A stretch of 64,000 bases of DNA from Ciona savignyi. Its lineage: Eukaryota; Chordata; Ascidiacea; Phlebobranchia; Cionidae. Positions 36,901-47,800 of this stretch are shown piece after piece. The DNA is taken from positions 99,226 to 163,225 of the forward strand of contig CH003412.1 in assembly GCA_000149265.1 (NCBI GenBank), in the 5' to 3' direction. The first letter of the stretch is position 1. The number at the start of each line of letters is the position of its first letter. The notes under the pieces are model-generated. The model saw only the letters and a list, made by a program, of their open reading frames with translations, was not told where the DNA came from and did not search any database. The position numbers and the translations under genes were made by a program.

Positions 36901-37394
36901 GTAACTTAAATTTATTAAAGAAATATAGGTAAACCACCAAAACGGAACCACATCACACCATCACATGTAATTTCAATAATTAAAAATAAAATAATTCAAT
37001 ATAGGAGGTTCTTAAAACTATTTTCACGTAAAATATTTTCATCGATGAATCACTAAATTGACTTATTATGTTCTTCTCAGCAGGAACAGTCGCTATAAAT
37101 TGTCATGGACTTCGAAAAGATTTAAAAGTGCGCTATGGTCGCAGCTTAAAATGTTTTTTTTTTATTTTGGCGTCGGAAAAAAAAACAAAGTAAAATCAAA
37201 ATGTGTTTTCCTTAAATTTGAAGGAAACTCATAGTTACATAGTGACAAAGAGCGTTTTTAAAACAGCACTCTGCGTGGGCATTTTTTAACATGGCAAACA
37301 GGCCCAATAATTCGTGCCGATTTCATTTGGTCCGCATGATATTGAGGAATGAGGAAATAGGGATGAAACACAACTGGTGAGGGAAAGCAGTGTG

Positions 37395-37632
37395 ACGAAA
37401 AACACTAAAAGCAGGAAAAACTGAAAGGAGGGAAGGAGGGAAACTGCTTACTTAATCTATTCAAACTAATTTTACACCTGCCCCAAGCACTAATCTCAAC
37501 CCCACAACTAACCTTAACTCTAACTCCAACCCCATGTTTAAATCTAATTCTAATGCCATAATCTTCATTTTAGTGTGCAGTTTCCCTCCTTCCCGCCTTC
37601 CCGCTTTCCCTTCTTTTTGTTTTCCCCCAGTG
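37395..37632. mobile_element. palindromic MITE, complete
   Basis: Clearest copy: left arm GGAAGGAGGGAAACTGCTTA and right arm TGTGCAGTTTCCCTCCTTCC are near-perfect inverted repeats. The interior carries AACTAACCTTAACTCTAACT and CCAACCCCATGTTTAAA. It lies about 300 bases upstream of the SLC16 ATG. Confidence 0.9.
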
Positions 37633-37924
37633 TGACGGGAGACAGGAAAGCAACAACAAGAACCCCGTTCGGATTTTAAGACATGTTGTTACTCAATAAA
37701 TTAAGTTAAAATTGTTCAAAATTGCTACAAGCTGTCTTAGAAAATGTGTCTCATTACGTGTCGGAAATTGAAGCGTCAGGTTTCAGTTAGAATAATCACC
37801 AACTGCAATATGCTTTGTCCTTTTTTCTTTTTTTTGCAAAACGAGAGGTTACGTAGGGCCTAAACGAATTCACGTGAATACTAAAGAAGAGATTTAAACG
37901 CGTACAAAGAATAACACAAAGACC

Positions 37925-40300
37925 ATGAATGATAGTCCTCAAGTACGTTGCAGCAGTAGTTTGCAGTCACAGGAAACATATACCAAACCGACGGGAATTA
38001 GTCCAGATGGTGGCTGGGGATGGACTGTGGTGTTTGCCGGGCTAGTCTTTACAGCAATAAGAACAGGAACAGAACGATGCTTTTCTGTATTTTATTTAAG
38101 TTTAATGCAAGACTACAACATAGAATATGGTCAAGTTTCACGACTTATCAGTACGTTCTTCGTCGGTTATGGCTTATCAGGTTGGTACTTTACTTGCGTT
38201 AGTGTCACTTCCCATCGTGTTAATGTCTCTGTTTGTGTTTGTGTACAGTTTAAGAAACCAATCGATATACTAAAGCTGGAATTTTAACGAACGATGCACA
38301 TGTTCTGTAAGCTGTATTAGTGTTACGTTATCATCTTTTTAAAACCATTCTTGAATGTGACATTTTTATCAATATTGTTCGCTAACCCAATGCATATGAT
38401 AACCGGTGCTCCTGATAGATGGTTGTATGTATTCAGGTAAAAAGTAGTTTAAACCCAAACTCACCAACTGTACTCATATCAAGAATAATCAATTAAAAGT
38501 TTAATAATTAACTTTGGTGCATGGTGAAAATCGTATGATAATTGTAGCCTCGCTCCAGGTCCTAGACCAAATGCTAAGTCAAAGAGTCAATACACGAGAC
38601 GATCAAACCGCAACGCGATTCTTTATTTATTTCAGGTATTGTGGCTTCACCTTTAATCAAATGGCTGGGTTGTCGAAAGGGCATGATTTTCTTTGGATTT
38701 GTGGCTTCGGTGTCATGCTTCATAGGCTCATTGCCTGGGCCTTATTGGAAGCTTGTTGTTTGCTATGGTTGTATTCCAGGTACCAGTTTGACACACTATT
38801 GATTAGGTCAAATGGTGTATATACACAAAGGCGACAGCAAATCTATTGTTCTGAGTATATAATCCCCATAAGCAGCATATGATGAAAGGTTTTACTGAAG
38901 TATCACGTGTACACGGCAGCTGTGAACAAATATCTCCAGATTTACTATAACACAATAAGTACAGTAGCAGATCCTTATAATAGGTTCAAATATTCATTTT
39001 TTGTGATCTGCCAAGCTAATCTGCATTGGTGTCATTTTTGTGTTTCATTCAGGAGTTTGTTTCGGAATTCAAGTGGTGATCACATTCACCGCAGTCAGCC
39101 AGTACTTCACAAAGCGATTAAACCTGGCTTACCAGCTTGTTTATCTCGGCTACGGGTTGGGTTCTTTCATAGCTTGCCCTGCGTATCAAGCACTGATCGA
39201 AAATTACACTTGGAACGGAGCGTTAATGGTAAAGCGTACGGTGTTATGCGGCATTGAGAGTGTATTTGAATGTTTACGCGCAGATCATATCAGCCGTCTT
39301 TCTACATATGTGTGCGGCAGGTGCCACGATGCGTCCAATAGAGAAGATACCAGAAGTGCACCACACGCAAGATGAACACAGCGTAACGAAATATTGCTCA
39401 GTATAATGAGGCTGTTACCTTAATGTTGTAAATTTTTAGAACAGAAAAACACCGAGCGAAACCTCGAGCAAAGACCACCGACGGTCATATTTTCACTCTG
39501 CAAAACAACATCTAGACTTGCAGCTGTTTTGTTTCCCACCATTTTATTTCGCTATTTTGTTTTACTCTTGTCACATCATAGCAATCTCGTCTTCATTCTC
39601 TTTCCTTATTCCTTGTGCAGTAAAAAGTACGACGGAGAAATTTGTATAAATTAATGTGTTGTTTGTACTAAACCCTTGAACCTTTCTAGAATTCGGTCTC
39701 AGTGCAACGCAATCGTCATTTCTTCCTGCCGCTGAAGCTTTGGGGGAGATGGTTTCAAAACTAATTTGGGGATTTTTCTTTCACAAAGTCCCACATAAAT
39801 GGCAAAAACATGTAGTTGTAAGCGTTTTTGTTTTTTCTTAAAGTTTAAAATTAATAATCCCAAATCTACCCAGTGTGGTCAATTTGCCTTCGCCTCCTTG
39901 TTGTTTGCAATCCTTCCCAGTATAAGGGGATTCCCCCAACTATTGTGCACATGCGCTGCCGTTGGCATTGTAATCGGGGGCGTGGATGGGATTTACTCTT
40001 TGTTTTCCGTTGAGATTTTTGGCATGCAGTCATTTTCTTCGGTGTTCGGATATACGAACGTGTTGGCGTTTCTCTTGAGTTCGGTCTCATCCCTTATAAT
40101 TGGTGAGTGACCATCCTTAATGTACTAAAACATATAAGTGTTATAACAATTTTGTTCCGACAGGATTGGTTATCGACTTGACAGGTGACCCTTCTCATGC
40201 TTTTTATTTCGGCTCTGTGTCCTATGTGGTGGCAGCTATTTCTCTATTTTGTCTGCACAAAATTACTGTGAAGAAAGTGCATAAGTTTGATTCCCCTTAA
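37925..40300 (+). CDS. monocarboxylate transporter-like protein (SLC16 family)
   Basis: Eight exons (37925-38180, 38636-38779, 39053-39228, 39284-about 39382, 39440-39626, 39690-39817, 39874-40102, 40164-40300; TAA) give about 451 aa with all phases matching. Both family signatures are present: DGGWGW at residues 28-33 before TM1, and YFTKRLNLAYQLVYLG in the TM4-5 region (usual form YFxKRRxLAxGxxxxG). About 12 membrane segments are expected. Its members carry lactate, pyruvate, thyroid hormone, aromatic amino acids or related solutes; the substrate here is unknown. Two introns are only 55 and 63 bp. The fourth exon could end at 39382 or 39400 (same phase, 6-residue difference). The last exon's TAA overlaps an AATAAA at 40299-40304; a second lies at 40503. 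A broken inverted copy of exons 5-7 lies 5 kb upstream. Confidence 0.92.
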
Positions 40301-40566
40301 TAAAATCGTCCAGGTTTTGATGTCCTTTGATTTCTTTGTTCTTTTAGTTATATTCGTTATGAACGTTTGTCAGGAGTGCCTTGCTCTTCGAGAAATATCA
40401 ACTAACATAATCTATAGAAACAAACCAAAAATCAATAAGGGTCTCTGTGTCCAAAAATGGAAAGTAAAAAGAAGGTATTTTTGACAATGTGATAAAACTT
40501 AAATAAAACGTCACGTAGCCTATATTTAAAATCACAATCGAACAATAAACACAATTAAAAATTAAA

Positions 40567-40776
40567 GAGTGTCAATCACGTGTTTAACCACTTTTTCACA
40601 CATTTTGTATGCATATTTATGTGAGCAGGGTCCCTAACCGCAGTTTGTATTTTATACACCCAGGATGTAGTTTGTTTCTGCAAGCATAAACGCATGGGTC
40701 CCTGAGGTAACAATCTACTAGAAGGGGTAAAGAAATTTCAATAAAACTTTGTAATTTGTTAGACAGCATACGGTCT
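40567..40776 (+). mobile_element. left end of the same TIR element
   Basis: GAGTGTCAATCACGTG to CATAAACGCATGGGTCC is the inverted form of the 21925-22076 block. It is followed at 40719-40776 by the beginning of the 330-bp unit (AAGGGGTAAAGAAATTTCAA ... AGACAGCATACGGTCT). A SINE starts directly after, so the rest is missing. Confidence 0.8.
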
Positions 40777-40783
40777 AATCCTA

Positions 40784-41075
40784 CCGGTTAGTCTGGTGGT
40801 TTAGTGCGATACCTTTCAACCGAAAGGTTCTGGGTCCGAAACTGGTGGCTAACTAGTCGGTTGTCTCCTTGGGCAAGGCACTTAACGGACATTGCCTAAA
40901 CCTAGAGAATTAATGGTTCTACCAAATTAAAGGAAATGTATCAATGATACAAAACACACTGCAATAGCTCCGGTAACCCGACGGTGGGCACAAGGTGATC
41001 TGACGATTGCCCGTGTGTTAACCCACTTTGGTTTTCCCACTCACGCGGATAAACATGAATATCCTATCCTATCCT
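40784..41075 (+). repeat. tRNA-headed composite SINE, full length
   Basis: Best copy in the window. The tRNA-like head (GTCTGGTGGTTTAGTGCGAT as A box region; GGTTCTGGGTCCGAAACTGG as B box region) is followed by the conserved body (CTTGGGCAAGGCACTTAACG, ACCCGACGGTGGGC, GATTGCCCGTGTGTTAACCC) and a tail ending in repeats of ATCCT. It abuts the TIR element on its left. Confidence 0.92.
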
Positions 41076-41379
41076 CTGCCTGTCACCAGCGTTAAGCACA
41101 AGAAAAAAGGAAACGAAAGAAAATCAAAACCTTCGGAATCAAAGGGAACCCACAACTATTAATGATCCCAGCAGAAAATCTGCAGGCAGTGAGAAACGAG
41201 CATTTTACAGTTCCGTGAAATTGTGGAGAAAAAGAAAATAGGCCTACAATAGCAATCATTTTCCCTCATGGCATCGATAGCCATGTCCTGTTAAGATTGC
41301 CAGAATAAGTTAAACCGCGTGTATTTTACTGTATGTGAATTAATCAAGAATAAAAGAAACCTTTCGTTACGTTGTCTGA

Positions 41380-41523
41380 TGGCGAGTCATAAAAAAGTAC
41401 AGGTAGAAGCAGAAGAAGCTACTAAATTATGCAAAACCGCATTTTTGCGCGTCAAGTACTTTAACCCGAAAAATCTAGATCACGAGTATTTTGGAAATAT
41501 TAATCAAACTCTTTTCAAGTAAA
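41380..41523 (+). CDS. short unassigned open frame (MASHKKVQVEAEEATK...)
   Basis: An ATG at about 41380 opens a 47-residue, charged, helix-prone frame (MASHKKVQVEAEEATKLCK... ending NINQTLFK) and a stop. A possible donor (CAA then GTAAAT) overlaps the end, so it could also be a first exon. I recognise no family. Codon use is not clearly different from the surroundings and no partner exon was found, so it may be chance. Confidence 0.2.
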
Positions 41524-41813
41524 TTTGATTTTTGAGGTAAATAAGCTTTTCTTAACTATTTGCAAATAAATAATTAACCCTCAGTCTACTATAAAAGAAT
41601 TAATAATAAATACTTGCTTTAAAATGTTACTGCGGAGAAGCGGGTTTAAGTGATTTACTCGTAGCGCCAACATAGAGTAGGAAGTTCTCAATGGCGCCAA
41701 AAATTAACTTTACTGAGTGGTCGGTCGCGCAACGTGGTGTATTGGAACACGTTTTGTAAACTAGCTAGCACTGGGAGTAATTGTAATAATTCTAAAGGAA
41801 CATAAAGAGAAAA

Positions 41814-44800
41814 ATGGTGGAAAAGGTAAGTTGTCGTGACATTTAGGCTCATATTACCAAAAAATTATGTATTTTTACAGTCATGAAAAATTGTTACCAG
41901 GAATTAAAGTGTACAACAAGCTTAACAAAAACTCTAATACATGGAATTTAATTATATTTATTTTTTGATTATAGCAATTCGAAATTATGTTTTAAAGGAA
42001 ATCAAATTAAGTTTTATTTATTTTATTTTAAAACTTAAAAATATGGCAAAACTTATTTCATGTAACAGTGATAATGATCATAATTAAAATTTTTAAATAT
42101 TTTATGAAAGATACATGCAATTTTATTTTTCGTAATTGAATATGTATAAAAAGTGTTTTAAGTATATTCGTGTGGTCCAAAATTATTAATTCTATAAACA
42201 ACTACTTTTAATATAATAAAAACTGAATGACTCAAATAAATGATAAAATTTGACTAGCAAATTTTTATTTGCATAAAATATTATTATTTTTTTTACGTTT
42301 TTGTGTGGAATTTTTTACTGTTTGCTTGTGGAATGGTAGGCCACTTATTTTAACTCTTTCACTTCCGACTAAATGCATTAATTCAAACATGCTGTACCCA
42401 GTGTTTTTTTCATTTTTTGGTCATTTTCAAATTAGCACAGTTTTTTCAAAAGTTTATGTTATGATTTAATATTTAGTATGTTTGGAAAGATAATTTACCC
42501 CTCTTTTAAACAAGTCGTGTACCGGTACCTAGAATCTACCTACAATAAAGAATATATTATGTAAATTTTAGTGAAAATTACTTTATATTAGGGATGCACA
42601 AACTAGAATATCTTGGTATTCTAGAATAGTTATTTCAAATCCAGAATATCGAATCCTATTCTATATTAAACTCAAGTTAAAGTGGCAAGATCGTCAAAAA
42701 TTCCTGCTTCCGCTGACTACCTTTATGGCCAGTGTGATTACATACTTATAATCATAGGCGGCGACTTCAGTAAAATGTTACCGTTGCGCGAAATTTTATG
42801 ACGTCACAATCGGCCCTATACCTCGAACTAACTTGGATAGAACTATGACACTAACGATTTACAAAGCTAAAAGATTAAGCTAGGAGTTTAAGTGTTTAAT
42901 CTAAGTACTTCCCCCGCTGAAATATTGCATGGTCGTTAATACGCAGCTTAGCGTCAACAATACGGAAAGAATATACCAAATATTTGTGTCTGCGAGGGCT
43001 GTGCAAGAACCCAGATTCTTTTAACGGTTAACTGATCAAGAGTTTCAGTATGTTTTTTTAATGCTACCAACATTATCTGGAGGAAAATGATGTAAAAGCA
43101 ATAATTATCAGGTGGATGACATTGAATTAGAAGACAATGACGTAGAAAAGGGAGAAAAAGTTAAACTACAAAACAGTAACTCTGATGACGATTCAAGTCT
43201 ACCGGAAAAAAGTGAAAAAAACCAAAATTCATGTTTCAGGTATGTAGCCAATTAGAACCAAAATCAATTCGGTGCAAAGTTGTTAATTTGACTTTAATAT
43301 ATTTACTAAACCTGCGGTTTAAAACGAGGAACTTTTAAAGGGACTGTGACAAAATATTTATAAAAATTGTGATATACCATTGTCATCAAGCAAAGTTTTG
43401 TTTTTGCATTTTATAATACATACCTAAACTGAAATGTAGTGTTTTCCTAATACATTTTGAATTTAATTTCTTAAAATATCAAAATATTTGTTTTCGTAGT
43501 GTTAAAAGTTGTTTTTCCTGCATCAGTAATTATGTTTCCTAACATTATTTTGATTTCACTTCGTATAATTGTCATTAGGATAAACAAAAATTTTATTTAT
43601 TTTAAAAACAATATTAAAATGTTCAACGTTCCGTTTGTGTAACATATTTTCACACCATTTGTGGCATATTTATGATGTGATGATAGAACAGTTTTAAAGC
43701 AATAAATATTGGACAACCAAGCCAAAAATGCAAACCCAAAAATCTGGATTTAAAATTACTGTTCCACAACTGTTTAAATATAGTAAACTATAGCTTATCC
43801 CCGGACCCCAACTATTTTTCATATGTGTTCTTTCTAAATTACATTCTCATGCAATAATTAATAGTCGCTTTACAATAGAAGATACACCAAAACATATTTG
43901 TCTTTTTCTAATGATACGTGAATTGCACACCAGTCGTCGACAATTACTTTATGTGTATTAATGTTCATTACTTTGCAGTAAACTTCTATCGCCGTTTCTC
44001 TTCCTCAAATCTTTCTATTTAAAAAGAAAAAAGATTTTCAAGTACATTTTTCTTGGTGCACTGCTTACAGGTTGGTATGGTTGAAGTAATTTCATGTTTT
44101 CCTAACTAAAGATATTTTATACATGTAAGTTTAATAATGATATAATTTGTTACAGTTACAAACAAAGTAAGGTCTGACTTAATTGATGATATTGATTTTT
44201 TTGTTGATAAATGTTTATTACGAATTATCCAGTACCAACTTGTTTTTTGTTTTAATATATATAAACATATCAGTAGAAAGCTATTATTTTAATAAAAAAC
44301 TAAGGAAAACATTTAAGGGTGTGTCTTTTAAATAACATGTTTATAAAAAGCAATTATTTAAAGGTCTAAGACCGTTAAAGTTATTGCAAATAAAAACATT
44401 GGTTGTAACGTTTAATATTGCTTTTAGAATGCTTTTTATGCCCTTTTTGGAAAGGGCAACTTTTTCAATCTGTTTAAAGTAAAGTTGCTTTTCTAACACA
44501 ACTACTAATTGAATTATATCAATAATTTCTTGCTATCCAAATCAATAAATGAACTGTTTTGCCAGTTGTTTAATGCACATGTTAACAAATCTTCACTTGC
44601 AGGTTACATCGCTTATTTCATAATCGCACTTGCGTACGATTCTCATGCTGCGAAACCACTTGTTATATTAACCCTGCTCGTGCTTTTCCTCGTGCTATAT
44701 GAGGTTTGCATCAAGAAGCTTATACTGAGAGCAATCCAACAACTGAAAGGAAACGCAGATCTTAAAAAAGAAACAAAACAAAAGTTTAATAGGTAGCTCA

Positions 44801-47800
44801 CTTTTTGCTCTACGGTATTCTTGTTTAAAAATAATTTGAAATGTTCATAATGGTCTAAACTTGTTATTTTAGCAGGTGTGCGTACATCGCCATGTTGAAT
44901 TATGTATGTTTTATATCGAAATAGTTAATTTATATTTTATTGGGTTTTCAGAAATAAAAAAATTGCATTTTAAGTTGTGAATACAACTTGTTACTTCGGT
45001 TACCCGGAGGGGCTCTCATACCTGAAGTGTCCTTAAACTTGTGTATTCAATTGGGTCGTTCATATTTGCAGTAATAACATATACTGTGAAGCAACAATGA
45101 AAGAGACTAGGAATAACAGCTGTCATTTTCTCACTTTACATTAAAGCAATATCTGTTTGGAGCAGAATTCGTCAATTTTATGTGACAATTGACATTAATG
45201 TTGTAATAAATGAGGATAGGATATTCATGTTAATCCCAGTGAATGGATACACAACCGACAAGTTCCGAACCTGTACCCTTTTCACAGAAAGGCGACACAT
45301 TAACCCACCCAATTAGAAATATATACTTCAATGCAGGTGTATAAGCATACTCAAATTAATATTAAAATAGATTCTATTCGAGAAGAAACTGAGGATTCTT
45401 ATTTATAATTTTAGGCGAAACTATTTTTCAATAAAATAAAAGCTTGACATTTGCATGAATATCGTACCCTTCATAAACATTACAGCTAAAATCAGTCCTA
45501 TCCTTTATACGCTTCCAAAATTGAAATTATCCAAAATTCCATTTCAGATATCTGCCTTATATTGGAATGCTTGCATGTGTTGCATTCTGCATATGGCTGA
45601 TCGTGGACATGATATTAAGGAACCCAAACCATTTGATCTCCGTTCTTGGTTTTGTCATTATATTGGTGATATGTGCTATCTCATCTAATAACCCGAGTCA
45701 CGTAAGTATGATCTGTGATTATTTGAGAATCAATTCCTAATGTATATTGTATATATCATACCGCTCTAAAAATAATGCTAATAAAAGAGCTACCAATGAA
45801 CTTTTTTATCAGTAGTTTTTTAAAAATTAGTATATAATGTATGAAATAATTTTTGTAGATTTTAATTTTATGATTCATCCCTTTCACCTCAATAACATAA
45901 ATTCTTATCATTTTTATTATAAAAAATATAAAAAATAAAAATTATCGGAATTATACAATTTTCTTTGCTAGGAGTATTTAATTTAAAGATGCTAAAATTA
46001 AAAAATAATTCCGAATCATTACCTTTTCGAATCGAAATTACCAAGAAATCTATTGGTCTGCGCAGATAAATTGGCGACCGGTCATCTGGGGCATTGCTCT
46101 GCAGTTCATTCTTGGTCTCATTGTCTTGCGCTCGAGTGCTGGGTATTCTGCGATTAAATTCATCGGTGACCAAGTGGCCACCTTCATGAAATACGCCGAC
46201 AGTGGATCAGCTTTTGTCTTCGGGTCGTTGCCTGCCGCAAATATCTTTGCGTTTAAGGTACTTATTTTATTGATGGTGGGTTGGTAATAAAACAAATAAA
46301 ACAAGACAGATGCGATTTAGTTTTCTTGTGTAAACCTTTAACTCTATTGCTAGATTGTCTAAAGTTAGTTGTATGCTTTTGTATTAAAGATTAACCGACA
46401 CAATTTTGTTAAGTGAAACTGCGAATGGCTCATTAAATCAAGGATGGTTCATTTGATCTTACTGTGTACTTGCATAACTGTGGTAGTTGTAGAGCTAATA
46501 CATATGCGTGGCCAAAGTAATGTGTGTATCGTTCCAGCATTCGGTTGTCGTAAATTGAACCCATCTCTAATTTCTTCATCTTGCCAGCAAAAAAATTCCT
46601 GTCCATCAAACTTAAACTCCACAATAATGGGTGGTCAGTTTTGGTCACTTCAGATTTTAAGTAAAGAATGCTTCAAAAATTCCCTGAACCCCCTAGGTGC
46701 TTCCTATGATTGTGTTCTTCAGTACGGTGACCAACATGCTGTTCTACGTCGGCTTGATGCAGTGGTTCATCTCCAAACTCGCTTACTTCACCCAGATTAC
46801 CCTGGGAACATCTGCCATCGAATCTACTGTGGCTATCGCCAACATTTTTGTGGGCATGGTGCGTAAAATTGTTTTTTTTAAGGTTTTTGTCCCCATTATT
46901 TAAATTCTAATTTTTTAAAGAGTAATTGTGTATTTCATTTTCTAAAAATTGTTCCATTTTCGAAAACAGATTTTGACTGTAATTAAATTTAGCCTAAAAT
47001 GAATAAATTTGTTATTTAAGACCAACAATTCTGTATAATTTATACACAAACTAAAATATTAAATCTGTATTTTCTGAAAATATAGTCTTCTTGTTGCCTT
47101 TTTACTTCTATTTAGTATATTTTTCAGTTTTAATTTTTACTTTTTTTTCGCAGACTGAGGCCCCACTAGTGGTTCGTCCGTATCTCCCTGATTTGACGCA
47201 AGCTGAGATCCATTCTGTGCTCACCACCGGTCTTGCTTCAATCTCGTTTTCTGTCTTCGGTATTTATATCGGGTTTGGGGTGAGTAATGTCACACATAGA
47301 ACATTCATTTTTATTGCTGCAGCGTGGAAAGTTAGGTAAAAAGAGGGGAAATCCATAGTGATTACAACACTTGTAGTTATCGGAAAACCATGTGTATGCT
47401 CTATTATTCTTAACTATTGCAGTAGCCCTGTTTATGTTACAGATATTTGTGGTGTTTTGCTTTCTTTAACTTTATACTTAAATCCAGTCAGAAATAATAA
47501 ATTATCACTTTCAAATCATTGTCCCCATTTATAAAAAAACGAACCAAATTATGACGTCAATTGGGTGCAGGTCAACGGGGTCCACCTGCTGACAGCTTGC
47601 GTCATGTCGGCTCCGGCTGCGCTCGTTGTGTCCCGGCTGTTGTACCCTGAAGTGGAAAAGTCGAAATTCATGGACACCGGTTCGCTTGCGTTGACTTCGG
47701 GGTGAGTGGGTGCCGTGTTTTTAGATATTTTTTCTGAAATTTGTTGCATTTTTAAGAAAAAAATGTTGCGTATATTGTATACAGCCAATAATGTAACCGC

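Larger units (their letters stand above)
40301..41813. other. spacer between SLC16 and SLC28 genes
   Basis: Contains the SLC16 polyadenylation signals, one end of a TIR element (40567-40776) directly abutting a full-length SINE (40784-41075), and a 47-codon reading frame starting at an ATG near 41380. The SLC28 promoter must be in the last few hundred bases; no TATA box is evident. Confidence 0.55.

Noticed and set aside
37430-37570. Interstitial telomere
   Set aside because: The AACCCTAAC-like stretches are degenerate and always lie between the same inverted arms, so they are MITE interiors.
40784-40860. Functional tRNA gene at the SINE head
   Set aside because: The head is tRNA-like only in its promoter boxes and is repeated across the window with the same body and tail.
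46411-46507. A working 18S rRNA gene
   Set aside because: Only about 97 bases of the 5' region are present, with mismatches and inside a protein-gene intron.
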